A program made the translations under genes and the position numbers. 5,619 nt of DNA from Oscillospiraceae bacterium (GTDB lineage Bacteria > Bacillota > Clostridia > Oscillospirales > UBA929): the NCBI GenBank assembly GCA_009777435.1, contig WRLW01000112.1, positions 1-5,619 of the forward strand. The letters run 5' to 3'. Shown piece by piece: positions 1-5,619 of the stretch (the first letter of the stretch is position 1; each line of letters starts with the position of its first letter). The notes beneath the pieces were generated by a model that saw only the letters and a list, made by a program, of their open reading frames with translations, was not told the DNA's origin and ran no database searches.

Positions 1-1
1 G

Positions 2-166
2 AAAATAGAGGACATACGCATAATCGATCGCGCGAAGTGCCTGCTGATTTCGCATTTGAATATGAGCGAACAGGATGCCCACAGGTTTATGGAAAAGCAG
101 GCGATGGATTTGCGCTCCACAAGAAGGGCCGTCGCCGAAGGGATTCTGAAAACATACGAAAGCTGA
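2..166 (+). CDS. ANTAR-domain response regulator / antiterminator, C-terminal end (5' partial)
   Basis: Reading from base 2 gives 54 codons ending in TGA at 164-166; the gene begins before the window. The visible peptide is nearly a whole ANTAR domain: a helical start with DRAKCLLI (residues 9-16 of the fragment), then NMSEQDAHRFMEKQAMD (20-36), then RRAVAEGIL (41-49). The spacing of the AK pair, the SE-x-x-A-H segment, the KQAMD helix and the final VAE-x-IL helix matches the family. ANTAR domains bind paired small RNA hairpins in leader transcripts and prevent termination; they usually follow a receiver or other sensor domain, which lies outside this window. In Clostridia such regulators are often found beside glutamine synthetase and nitrogen genes (family knowledge). 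The usual AKG is AKC here. Whether it controls the downstream carB operon is inference. Confidence 0.85.
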   Translation, partial: KIEDIRIIDRAKCLLISHLNMSEQDAHRFMEKQAMDLRSTRRAVAEGILKTYES

Positions 167-180
167 ACACGGGTATACGG

Positions 181-200
181 CGCCGCTTCCGCGGGCAGCG
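181..200 (+). other. Small GC-rich inverted repeat in the gap before carB
   Basis: Two mutually exclusive foldings can be drawn. One pairs 183-186 (CCGC) with 191-194 (GCGG) around a TTCC tetraloop. The other pairs 181-183 with 198-200 and 185-186 with 195-196, with one mismatch between. No T-run follows (the next bases are AAGGGGCGAATATAAATT), so it does not look like an intrinsic terminator of the ANTAR gene. It could be a weak RNA structure in the carB leader or chance in GC-rich DNA. Confidence 0.25.
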
Positions 201-210
201 AAGGGGCGAA

Positions 211-216
211 TATAAA
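211..216 (+). promoter_or_regulatory. Possible -10 element upstream of carB
   Basis: TATAAA lies in an AT-rich patch (209-221) that stands out from the GC-rich surroundings and differs from the TATAAT consensus at one position. Transcription would start near 222-224, just upstream of the carB ribosome binding site. No convincing -35 (TTGACA-like) box is visible about 17 bases upstream, where the sequence is GC-rich. It may therefore be only the unstructured, AT-rich approach to the ribosome binding site, with carB transcribed from a promoter ahead of the ANTAR gene. Confidence 0.25.
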
Positions 217-227
217 TTAAAGTCTGC

Positions 228-233
228 AAGGAG
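228..233 (+). promoter_or_regulatory. Shine-Dalgarno sequence for carB
   Basis: AAGGAG, continuing as AAGGAGTGA, ends 9 bases before the ATG at 243. It is close to the ideal complement of the 16S rRNA 3' end and fixes the carB start, which also matches where CarB proteins normally begin (MPxRTDI). Confidence 0.85.
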
Positions 234-242
234 TGAGCTGAG

Positions 243-3200
243 ATGCCAGGGAGGACAGACATCCATACCGTTTTGATCATCGGGTCGGGCCCCATCGTCA
301 TCGGTCAGGCCTGTGAGTTTGACTATTCGGGGACGCAGGCGTGCAAGGCGCTGCGGAGCTTGGGCTATAAGATCATACTGGTCAATTCCAATCCCGCCAC
401 GATTATGACCGACCCTGTTGTGGCCGATGTGACCTACATCGAGCCTCTTAACGTCACAAGGCTTACGGCCATCATCGCCAAGGAGCGCCCCGACGCGCTG
501 CTGCCGAACTTAGGGGGTCAGTCGGGCCTCAACCTGAGCCTTGCTCTGCAAAAGGCCGGCGTGTTAGATAAATACGGCGTTAAGGTAATCGGCGTTCAGC
601 TTGACGCGATAGAGCGCGGGGAGGATCGCATTGAGTTCAAAAAAGCGATGGACAAGCTGGGCGTGGAGATGCCCGGAAGCTTCGAGGCCCTGTCCGTCGG
701 GCAGGCCGAAAAGGTCGCCGAGGAACTGGGCTACCCCGTTGTAATCCGTCCCGCGTATACGATGGGAGGAACCGGGGGCGGCCTTGTATACAACAAGGAG
801 GAGCTGCGGGTGGTCGCCGCCAGAGGCATACAGGCGTCGATTATTGGGCAGATTCTGATTGAGGAAAGTATTCTGGGCTGGGAAGAGCTTGAGGTCGAGG
901 TCGTCAGGGACGCCAAAAATCAGATGGTCGCCGTTTGCATGATCGAGAACATCGACCCGGTGGGCGTCCATACCGGCGATTCGTTCTGCTCGGCGCCCAT
1001 GCTGACCATAGATCAGGGTTTGCAGGAAAAGCTGAGGCGTATAGCGTTCAGCATCGTTTCGGAGGTCGGGGTAATCGGCGGGACAAACGTACAGCTTGCC
1101 CACGACCCCGGCACGGGCAGGGTGGTCGTCATCGAGATTAACCCAAGGACATCCCGCTCCTCGGCCCTCGCGTCCAAAGCCACCGGATTCCCTATCGCTT
1201 ATGTGTCGTCGCTTTTGGCCGCGGGGCTTACGCTGGACGAGATCCCCTACTGGAAAGAAGGCTCGATGGATAAATATGTGCCGCACGGGGATTACGTCGT
1301 CCTGAAATTTGCCCGGTGGGCCTTTGAGAAGTTCGCGGGCATCGAGGATAGGCTCGGCACGCAGATGCGGGCGGTCGGAGAGGTAATGAGCATCGGGCGC
1401 ACCTTTAAGGAAGCGTTTCAAAAGGCGATCCGCTCGCTTGAAATCGGCATAAGCGGTCTGGGCTTCGCCAAGAATTTCCACACGCTCGGCGAGGAAAAGC
1501 TGCTTCAAGCCATAGCCGTCCCCAACAGCGAGAGGTACTTCGCCATATATGAGGCCCTCCGCAGGGGAATCGGCGTGGAGCAAATCCATAGCCTGACCAA
1601 AATCAAGCGGTATTTCCTTGAGCAGATGGGCGAGCTTGTGGAGCTGGAGACCGAAATCCTGTCCTACCGCGAAAGGGTCTTGCCCGACGAGCTGCTTTTA
1701 AGGGCCAAGAAGGACGGCTTCGCGGACAAGTATCTCTCCTTTCTGCTGGAAGTGCCTGAGGAATACATCCGCCTGCACAGGAAGGTGGCCGGCATATGGG
1801 AGGACTGGGACATCGTGCCGGTCAGCGGCGCCGACGCCGAATACTTCTACTCGACCTACAACGGCTTGGGGGCGCTGGGCGGCGAGCTGGCCGCCTCGAG
1901 GGCAAAGCGCGGAATCAAGGCAAAGCCCGCGGACGGCCGCCAAAAGGTTATCATACTGGGGGGCGGCCCCAACAGAATCGGGCAGGGCATCGAATTTGAC
2001 TACTGCTGCGTGCATACGGCGATGGCGCTCCGCGAACTGGGCTTTGAGACCATTATGGTAAACTGCAACCCCGAAACGGTTTCCACCGACTACGACACGT
2101 CGGACAAGCTCTATTTCGAGCCTTTGACGGTCGAGGATGTTTTGCAGATATGCCGCCGCGAACAGCCGCTGGGCATAATCGTTCAGTTCGGCGGGCAGAC
2201 GCCGCTCAATATCGCTATGGAGCTGAAACGGGCCGGCGTACCGGTCTTAGGGACGGCGCCGGAGGTAATCGCGCTTGCCGAGGACAGGGACTTGTTCAGA
2301 AAAATGATGGATCGCATGGATATACCCATGCCGGAATCCGGGATGGCGCGCCATTATGAGGAGGCGTCCGCAGCGGCGAACGAGATAGGGTATCCTGTCA
2401 TGGTCAGGCCGTCGTATGTTTTGGGCGGCCGCGCGATGGAGGTGGTCTTTGACGGCGAGCAGATGAGAAATTACTTTAAGGCCAACGCGCGGTATATCGG
2501 CGCCGGCGCGCCCATCCTGATCGACCGCTTTTTAGACAATGCCCTTGAGTGTGAGGCGGACGCTCTGGCCGACGGCGCCGCCGCGTTCGTACCGGCCGTA
2601 ATGGAGCATATCGAATACGCCGGCATCCATTCGGGCGATTCGGCCTGTGTGATCCCCCCCGTAAATATCACGGAGGAGCAGACCGAAACCATCCGGGAAT
2701 ACACGCGCAGGATCGCCGGCGAGTTAGGCGTCGTGGGCCTGATTAACATCCAATACGCGATACATCAGGGCAAGGTATATGTTTTAGAGGCCAACCCGCG
2801 CGCGTCCAGAACGGTTCCGCTTGTCTCAAAGGTGTGCAACCTGAACATGGCCGACCTTGCCGTAAAGCTCATCATGGCGCGGCACACCGGGAGCGCCGTG
2901 GACGTCTTGGCCATGAGGAAGCCGGAGACGCCGTATTACGGCGTCAAGGAGGCGGTATTCCCGTTTAACATGTTCCCGGAGGTCGATCCGGTGCTGGGGC
3001 CTGAAATGAGGTCAACCGGCGAGGTGCTGGGACTGTCGGATTCCTTTGGGCTCGCGTTTTATAAGGCGCTGGAGGGCACTAAGACCATACTGCCCTTATC
3101 CGGCTCGGTGCTGATATCCGTGGCCGAAAAGGACAGGGAGGAATCTTTCCGGGCGGCAAGGCAGTTTGAGCTTCTGGGCTTCAAGATATTCGCCACGAGA

Positions 3201-3509
3201 GGAACCCACGCGTATCTTGCCGGCAAGGGAATCCAAAGCGAGGTTATCAACAAGCTGTATGAAGGGCGGCCGAATATTGAGGACGCCGTTAAAAACCGCA
3301 GCCTTGATATGATAATCAACACGCCCGGCGGCAGCAAGCGCAGCAACGAGGACGACTCCTATATCCGAAAAGCGGCCATCAGATATAACGTTCCCTACAT
3401 GACCACGCTGACGGCGGCGCTGGCCTGCGCGAAGGGTATCGCGGAAAAAGCCAGAAATCCCGACGAGAAAATATATTCATTGCAGGAATATCATTTGAGA
3501 GGGGAATAA
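243..3509 (+). CDS. carB: Carbamoyl-phosphate synthase large subunit (CarB)
   Basis: Makes carbamoyl phosphate from bicarbonate, ammonia and two ATP in the cytoplasm, feeding pyrimidine and arginine synthesis; ammonia normally comes from glutamine split by CarA. The 1088 residues show the whole family layout. The carboxyphosphate half (about 1-400) has GSGPIVIGQACEFDYSG near 14, the GGTGGG loop at 175-180 and metal ligands E298/N300 in EINPR. An oligomerisation region follows (about 400-540). The carbamoyl-phosphate half (about 568-945) has GGGPNRIGQGIEFDY near 573 and E849/N851 in EANPR. The C-terminal MGS-like allosteric domain (about 950-1070) has ATRGT and IINT. Ornithine-site counterparts E791, D799, E903 and T1054 are present. 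E. coli CarB is 1073 aa; the surplus sits mainly in a 28-residue linker (540-567). The usual VDTCAAEF segment before that linker is absent. carA is not next to it: an ANTAR gene lies upstream. The stop is 2 bases before the next gene. Confidence 0.97.
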   Translation: MPGRTDIHTVLIIGSGPIVIGQACEFDYSGTQACKALRSLGYKIILVNSNPATIMTDPVVADVTYIEPLNVTRLTAIIAKERPDALLPNLGGQSGLNLSLALQKAGVLDKYGVKVIGVQLDAIERGEDRIEFKKAMDKLGVEMPGSFEALSVGQAEKVAEELGYPVVIRPAYTMGGTGGGLVYNKEELRVVAARGIQASIIGQILIEESILGWEELEVEVVRDAKNQMVAVCMIENIDPVGVHTGDSFCSAPMLTIDQGLQEKLRRIAFSIVSEVGVIGGTNVQLAHDPGTGRVVVIEINPRTSRSSALASKATGFPIAYVSSLLAAGLTLDEIPYWKEGSMDKYVPHGDYVVLKFARWAFEKFAGIEDRLGTQMRAVGEVMSIGRTFKEAFQKAIRSLEIGISGLGFAKNFHTLGEEKLLQAIAVPNSERYFAIYEALRRGIGVEQIHSLTKIKRYFLEQMGELVELETEILSYRERVLPDELLLRAKKDGFADKYLSFLLEVPEEYIRLHRKVAGIWEDWDIVPVSGADAEYFYSTYNGLGALGGELAASRAKRGIKAKPADGRQKVIILGGGPNRIGQGIEFDYCCVHTAMALRELGFETIMVNCNPETVSTDYDTSDKLYFEPLTVEDVLQICRREQPLGIIVQFGGQTPLNIAMELKRAGVPVLGTAPEVIALAEDRDLFRKMMDRMDIPMPESGMARHYEEASAAANEIGYPVMVRPSYVLGGRAMEVVFDGEQMRNYFKANARYIGAGAPILIDRFLDNALECEADALADGAAAFVPAVMEHIEYAGIHSGDSACVIPPVNITEEQTETIREYTRRIAGELGVVGLINIQYAIHQGKVYVLEANPRASRTVPLVSKVCNLNMADLAVKLIMARHTGSAVDVLAMRKPETPYYGVKEAVFPFNMFPEVDPVLGPEMRSTGEVLGLSDSFGLAFYKALEGTKTILPLSGSVLISVAEKDREESFRAARQFELLGFKIFATRGTHAYLAGKGIQSEVINKLYEGRPNIEDAVKNRSLDMIINTPGGSKRSNEDDSYIRKAAIRYNVPYMTTLTAALACAKGIAEKARNPDEKIYSLQEYHLRGE
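3497..3505 (+). promoter_or_regulatory. Shine-Dalgarno sequence deciding the GTG start of the GMP synthetase gene
   Basis: GAGAGGGGA lies inside the last codons of carB, 6 bases before GTG at 3512. An in-frame ATG at 3533 (codon 8) has only AAAGGTG about 2-3 bases ahead, too close to work well, so the GTG start is preferred. The site's place within carB implies coupled translation. Confidence 0.65.
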
Positions 3510-3511
3510 AC

Positions 3512-4471
3512 GTGACCAACCTAAAGGTGCCGATGGAGACTTTTATTCATGACGCCTGTGAAAGCATACGCGCGGAGGCCGCGGGGCGGCCGGTTCTGTG
3601 CGCGCTTTCGGGCGGTGTGGATTCGGCCGTATGCGCCGTGCTGGCGCACCGCGCCGTGGGCGAAAAACTCACCTGCCTGTTTGTGGATACGGGCCTCATG
3701 CGCAAAAACGAGGGGGATCAGGTGACGGGGCTGTTCCGCGGCACATACGCGCTCAACCTGATCCGCGTTGACGCCGAGGAGCGGTTTTTAGCCAGATTAA
3801 AAGGCGTGACCGACCCGGAGCGCAAACGCAAAATCATCGGGGAGGAATTTATCCGCGTGTTTGAGGAGGAGGCCGGAAAGCTCGGAGAAATAGGCTGTCT
3901 CATACAGGGTACGATTTATCCCGATATCATGGAGAGCGGCGAGGACGGGCATAAGGCGGTTAAGGCCCACCACAACGTGGGCGGTATGCCCCTGAATATT
4001 GATTTTAAGGCCGTTATCGAGCCGCTTAGGCTGCTGTTCAAGGAGGAAGTCCGCGAGTGCGGCCGGAAGCTGGGCTTGCCGGAGGCGTTTGTAACCCGCC
4101 AGCCGTTTCCGGGGCCGGGGCTGGCTGTGCGCTGTATAGGTGAGCTGACAAAGCCGAGGCTTGACATCCTGCGCGAGGCGGACGCTATTTTCCGCGAGGA
4201 AATCGAGAAGTCGGGGCTGGAAATACAGCAGTATTTCGCCGTTTTGCCCGGCGTGCGCAGCGTCGGCGTGCGCGGCGGCGAGCGGTGTTATGAGGAAGCG
4301 GTCGTACTGCGCGCCGTGACCACAAGAGACTTCGTGACCGCCGGCGCCGCGCGGCTGCCTCATGAGCTGGCCGAGGCCGTGACGGAGCGTATAACGGGCG
4401 AGGTAAACGGGATAAACAGGGTCTTGATAGACGTGACGCCCAAGCCTCCGGCTACTGTGGAGTGGGAATGA
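3512..4471 (+). CDS. guaA: GMP synthetase, stand-alone ATP-pyrophosphatase subunit (no glutamine amidotransferase domain)
   Basis: Converts XMP to GMP using ATP and ammonia, giving AMP and pyrophosphate; last step of guanine nucleotide synthesis. The 319 residues correspond to the C-terminal part of fused bacterial GuaA. Visible are the N-type PP-loop SGGVDS at 33-38, FVDTGLMRKNE at 57-67, GTIYPDIMES at 133-142, KAHHNVGG at 151-158, QPFPGPGLAVR at 197-207, and the dimerisation tail ending in KPPATVEWE, the usual end of the family. Fused GuaA is about 510-525 residues with a class I glutaminase domain of about 200 residues in front; nothing of it exists here, because the gene starts 2 bases after the carB stop. 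Split GMP synthetases (GuaAa/GuaAb) are typical of archaea and less usual in bacteria. It may use free ammonia, work with a separate glutaminase, or be a paralogue of a fused GuaA elsewhere in the genome. Start codon GTG. Confidence 0.93.
   Translation: MTNLKVPMETFIHDACESIRAEAAGRPVLCALSGGVDSAVCAVLAHRAVGEKLTCLFVDTGLMRKNEGDQVTGLFRGTYALNLIRVDAEERFLARLKGVTDPERKRKIIGEEFIRVFEEEAGKLGEIGCLIQGTIYPDIMESGEDGHKAVKAHHNVGGMPLNIDFKAVIEPLRLLFKEEVRECGRKLGLPEAFVTRQPFPGPGLAVRCIGELTKPRLDILREADAIFREEIEKSGLEIQQYFAVLPGVRSVGVRGGERCYEEAVVLRAVTTRDFVTAGAARLPHELAEAVTERITGEVNGINRVLIDVTPKPPATVEWE
4459..4462 (+). promoter_or_regulatory. Weak Shine-Dalgarno for the DUF1846 gene, translational coupling
   Basis: GGAG within the last codons of the GMP synthetase gene lies 10 bases before ATG at 4473; GGGA at 4464-4467 is an alternative. 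The upstream stop TGA (4469-4471) and this ATG are separated by a single base, so ribosomes finishing the upstream gene probably reinitiate here. Confidence 0.45.
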
Positions 4472-4472
4472 G

Positions 4473-5619
4473 ATGAAAACCGGATTTGATAATTCATCGT
4501 ATATCAAAAGGCAGACCGGGCAGATACTTAAACGGGTCGAGCAGTTCAACCATAAGCTGTATCTTGAGTTCGGCGGCAAAATCTTTGATGATTTCCATGC
4601 CGCGAGGGTGCTGCCCGGATTCGATGTAAACGGTAAAATCCTGCTTCTTGAGGAGCTGAAGGATAAAACCGAGATTATCATGTGCATCAGCGCGGCGGAT
4701 ATAGAGAAAAACAAGATAAGAGCCGATCTGGGAATCACATATGACGCGGACGCTTTGCGCCTTATCGACAGCATAAGGAGGATGGGGCTGGGCATAAACA
4801 GCATCGTCATAACGCAATACTGCGACCAGCCGTCCGCCGAGCTGTTCAAAAACAAGCTGGAGCAAAGGGGCGAAACGGTTTATCTTCATAAACCGATAAA
4901 AGGGTATCCGATGAATGTGGAGCTTGTGATGAGCGATAAGGGCTATGGCTCCAACCCGTATATCGAGACCGCAAAGCCCCTTGTGGTGGTCACGGCGCCC
5001 GGCCCCGGAAGCGGTAAAATGGCGACGTGCCTTTCACAGCTTTATCACGCGCACGAACGGGGCGTATACGCGGGATACGCGAAATTCGAGACCTTCCCCA
5101 TATGGAACCTGCCGCTGAATCACCCTGTAAACCTCGCTTATGAGGCGGCCACGGCGGATCTGGACGACATCAACATGCTCGACCCCTATCACTTAGACGC
5201 GTATGGGGAAACGGCCGTGAACTACAACCGGGACATCGAGGCCTTTCCGCTTGTAAAGAACATACTTGCCAAAATCATGGGCGAGGTTTACCGGTCTCCC
5301 ACGGATATGGGCGTGAATATGGCGGGCTATTGCATCGCGGACGACGCTCTGGTAAGGGAGGCCGCCAAGCAGGAGATCGTCAGAAGATACTTCCGAACGC
5401 GCTGCTACTATAAAGAAGGGCGCACAGGCGCCAGAGCCGTCGAAAAGCTGGAAATCATCATGGAGCAGCTCGGCATATCCCCGGAGTACAGATCGGTAGT
5501 TCAGCCCGCGGCGGAAAAATCAGAACGGGAGAAATGTCCCGCCATGGCCCTGAGCCTGCGCGACGGAAGCGTTATCATCGGAAAAACGACGGATATTTTG
5601 ACCGCGGCCTCAAGCCTTA
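4473..5619 (+). CDS. DUF1846 family protein (3' partial)
   Basis: 382 full codons are present and the frame is still open at the window edge; family members are about 500 residues, so roughly the last quarter is missing. It is recognised by conserved stretches: the start MKTGFDN, LEFGGKIFDDFHAARVLPGF at 31-50, ISAADIEKNKIRADLGITYD at 72-91, KGYPMNVELVMSDKGYG at 143-159, VVVTAPGPGSGK at 171-182, KFETFPIWNLPLNHPVNLAY at 204-223, AYGETAVNYNRD at 243-254 and SPTDMGVNMAGYCI at 275-288. The start is supported by the family's usual MKxGFDN opening. The function is not established. The PGPGSGKM segment resembles a P-loop, but has P where the first Walker A glycine would be and M instead of S/T after the lysine, so nucleotide binding is possible but unproven. 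No signal peptide or membrane segment is apparent, so it is probably cytoplasmic. The 1-base gap to the GMP synthetase gene places it in the same operon. Confidence 0.92.
   Translation, partial: MKTGFDNSSYIKRQTGQILKRVEQFNHKLYLEFGGKIFDDFHAARVLPGFDVNGKILLLEELKDKTEIIMCISAADIEKNKIRADLGITYDADALRLIDSIRRMGLGINSIVITQYCDQPSAELFKNKLEQRGETVYLHKPIKGYPMNVELVMSDKGYGSNPYIETAKPLVVVTAPGPGSGKMATCLSQLYHAHERGVYAGYAKFETFPIWNLPLNHPVNLAYEAATADLDDINMLDPYHLDAYGETAVNYNRDIEAFPLVKNILAKIMGEVYRSPTDMGVNMAGYCIADDALVREAAKQEIVRRYFRTRCYYKEGRTGARAVEKLEIIMEQLGISPEYRSVVQPAAEKSEREKCPAMALSLRDGSVIIGKTTDILTAASSL

Noticed and set aside
181..220. Intrinsic terminator after the ANTAR gene
   Set aside because: The inverted repeat is short and imperfect and is followed by AAGGGGCGAA and then AT-rich sequence without a T-run, so it does not fit a Rho-independent terminator.
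167..242. ANTAR target (two hexaloop hairpins) or a pyrimidine-type PyrR attenuator in the carB leader
   Set aside because: The 76-base gap is too short for a full attenuator with terminator. The best hexaloop that can be drawn (TCCGCG at 188-193) lacks the A at loop position 1, and no second hairpin is visible.
37..276. Plus-strand open frame of 79 codons at the left edge
   Set aside because: It overlaps both the ANTAR frame and the carB start in another frame, is Arg/Gly-rich and resembles no family.
564..1589. Long open frame on the minus strand (341 codons) opposite carB
   Set aside because: It lies entirely antisense to the well-conserved carB frame, shows no recognisable domain and has biased composition (many H, D, R), as expected from the complement of a GC-rich coding sequence.
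3509..3512. Frameshift or stop that would have separated a glutaminase domain from the GMP synthetase
   Set aside because: The sequence before the GTG is intact carB to its normal C-terminal end; no glutaminase-like peptide is readable there in any frame, so this is not a broken fused guaA.
3797..4855. Long minus-strand open frame (352 codons) spanning the guaA/DUF1846 junction
   Set aside because: It overlaps two conserved genes on the other strand, and its protein has no family resemblance; a shadow of codon bias.
4494..4889. Minus-strand open frame (131 codons) opposite the start of the DUF1846 gene
   Set aside because: The plus-strand frame here matches DUF1846 from its first residue; the antisense frame shows nothing recognisable.

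Overview
The window reads as a tightly packed, co-directional chromosomal segment of a bacterium. The most likely host is a moderately GC-rich member of the Clostridia (Firmicutes), judged from the protein families: a clostridial-style ANTAR regulator tail, a DUF1846 protein and Firmicutes-like CarB wording. This is inferred from remembered family resemblance, not from a database search.

Layout, all on the + strand: (1) positions 2-166, the last 54 codons of an ANTAR-domain regulator, a class of RNA-binding antiterminators; (2) positions 167-242, a short gap with a small GC-rich inverted repeat, an AT-rich patch that could be a -10 element, and a strong Shine-Dalgarno sequence; (3) positions 243-3509, a complete carB (carbamoyl-phosphate synthase large subunit, 1088 aa); (4) positions 3512-4471, a complete 319-aa GMP synthetase that has only the ATP-pyrophosphatase and dimerisation parts and no glutamine amidotransferase domain; (5) from 4473 through the right edge, 382 codons of a DUF1846 protein, cut off by the window end. 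The gaps between genes 3, 4 and 5 are 2 and 1 bases, so these three are almost certainly one transcript with coupled translation. No interval over 300 bases lacks a gene. I saw no tRNA, rRNA, CRISPR array, insertion sequence or clear terminator.

How they fit together: CarB and the GMP synthetase both consume ammonia that is normally released from glutamine by a partner glutaminase (CarA, or the GuaA amidotransferase domain). Neither partner is encoded here, although both synthetases are. The gene just upstream belongs to a family that in Clostridia often sits beside glutamine synthetase and nitrogen genes. A nitrogen- or glutamine-responsive nucleotide-precursor operon is a reasonable inference, with DUF1846 as an uncharacterised passenger or partner. 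The core enzymes are known families. The unusual parts are the missing glutaminase domains, the divergent middle of CarB, and the position of DUF1846.
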